Shown piece after piece: positions 5,547 to 5,773 of a stretch of DNA of 5,773 nucleotides. The DNA comes from an uncultured Eubacteriales bacterium. Its GTDB lineage: Bacteria > Bacillota > Clostridia > Lachnospirales > Lachnospiraceae. Under the pieces are notes generated by a model. The model was not told where the DNA came from. It worked only from the letters and a program-made list of their open reading frames with translations, and did not search any database. The stretch lies in contig USSL01000127.1 of the NCBI GenBank assembly GCA_900557175.1, positions 1-5,773 of the forward strand. The letters run 5' to 3'. Numbering within the stretch: position 1 is the first letter of the stretch; each line of letters begins with the position of its first letter. A program made the translations under genes and the position numbers.

Positions 5547-5616
5547 CAGCCCGTCAAAAATCATGGCATAAAATTAGAATCAAACAAAAACAAGTAAAGA
5601 AACGGAGGCTGTCAAT

Positions 5617-5773
5617 ATGAAAGGACGCATCGACAATAAAATGGGTTCGATCCAGATCGATCCGGAAGTAATTGCAATGTACGCCGGAACGACAGCAGTA
5701 GAATGCTTCGGTATCGTTGGCATGGCGGCTGTCAGTATGAAAGATGGTCTGGTAAGACTGCTTAAAAGAGAAA
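5617..5773 (+). CDS. Asp23/Gls24 family protein (YloU-like), 3' partial
   Basis: ATG 5617 follows a GGAGG SD (5604-5608) by eight bases, and the frame stays open to the window edge, showing 52 residues. The start MKGRIDNKMGSIQIDPEVIA followed by YAGTTAVECFGIVGMA (residues 22-37) is typical of the Asp23/Gls24 (DUF322) family: a short lead-in strand, the I.I.PEVI. motif, then the helix with the E.FGIVGMA-type pattern. Full members are about 110-150 residues. Staphylococcal Asp23 sits at the membrane and is linked to cell-envelope stress; YloU-type members commonly precede the fatty acid kinase gene fakA (yloV), which I would expect just beyond this window. The long leader upstream suggests post-transcriptional control. 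Confidence 0.9.
   Translation, partial: MKGRIDNKMGSIQIDPEVIAMYAGTTAVECFGIVGMAAVSMKDGLVRLLKRE

Larger units (their letters stand above)
5349..5567 (+). ncRNA. candidate structured leader RNA or palindromic element
   Basis: This gene-free stretch is bounded by GCCATGA (5349-5355) and its complement TCATGGC (5561-5567). Directly inside, GTCATGC (5356-5362) pairs with GCATGAC (5474-5480). Directly inside that is a long hairpin (5363-5427), then a GGGC-GAA-GCCC hairpin (5431-5441). The second branch holds GGGGT/ATCCC (5481-5485 with 5505-5509) and a GC-rich hairpin (5517-5546). The stems abut one another, as in a folded multi-branch RNA, and the outer stem begins about four bases after the predicted transcription start. 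No terminator follows, so it is probably the 5' leader of the Asp23-family transcript. A MITE-like repeat copy is the main alternative. Single 7-bp repeats can arise by chance in 220 bases; the nesting and the long hairpin carry the weight. Confidence 0.4.

Noticed and set aside
5357..5557. Minus-strand 66-codon frame over the leader
   Set aside because: It shadows a palindromic, GC-rich region, shows no family similarity, and has no credible promoter or SD.
5349..5567. Known RNA classes (tmRNA, 6S RNA, SRP RNA, RNase P RNA, cobalamin, TPP or c-di-AMP riboswitch)
   Set aside because: None of the conserved core sequences I remember for these classes are present, and the multi-branched layout does not fit the single long hairpin of 6S or SRP RNA.
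5385..5597. Plus-strand frame of 70 codons with a GTG start in the leader
   Set aside because: It has no SD, starts within the long hairpin, has no recognisable domain, and overlaps the structured element throughout; treated as chance.

Overview
The window looks like chromosomal DNA from a low-GC, Gram-positive anaerobe of the class Clostridia, most probably a Lachnospiraceae-type gut bacterium. The evidence is the AT-rich sequence, strong Shine-Dalgarno (SD) sites, a GerW/YtfJ-type sporulation gene next to a DUF2953 gene, a zinc-binding (four-cysteine) ribosomal protein L28, and an L28 gene divergent from an Asp23/Gls24 (YloU-like) gene, an arrangement also known from Bacillus. The genus cannot be fixed from the sequence alone.

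Left part (1-4930): a tightly packed plus-strand run of seven genes. The order is: the 3' end of an unrecognised gene; a ~103-residue conserved-looking hypothetical; a membrane-anchored DUF2953 protein; GerW/YtfJ, overlapping its upstream neighbour by 14 bases; a 46-residue GTG-start membrane miniprotein at 2110-2250; a cytosolic protein with a DUF6382-like N-terminus and a C-terminal FHA domain; and a membrane-anchored, polysaccharide deacetylase-like (CE4) protein. The largest gap is 68 bases, no internal terminator is visible, and the run ends in a terminator at 4893-4930. It therefore reads as one operon, possibly linking a spore or envelope role (DUF2953, GerW, deacetylase) to a signalling adaptor (FHA). 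That functional link is inference.

Middle (4947-5260): a perfect 17-bp stem-loop, flanked by A and T runs, acts as a bidirectional terminator between the operon and the convergent minus-strand rpmB gene. rpmB has a textbook promoter: TTGCAT, 17 bp, then an extended -10 TGCTATTAT, with A-tracts upstream that resemble an UP element.

Right part (5260-5773): a plus-strand promoter (TATAAT at 5333-5338) precedes a gene-free leader of about 270 bases and then the start of an Asp23/Gls24-family gene, cut by the window edge. The leader is the most unusual part. It can fold into a branched structure enclosed by nested inverted repeats, with its outer stem starting a few bases after the predicted transcription start. 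It is either a structured leader or non-coding RNA, or a MITE-like palindromic repeat element. I do not recognise it as a known RNA class, and no tRNA, rRNA, CRISPR array or transposase gene was seen.
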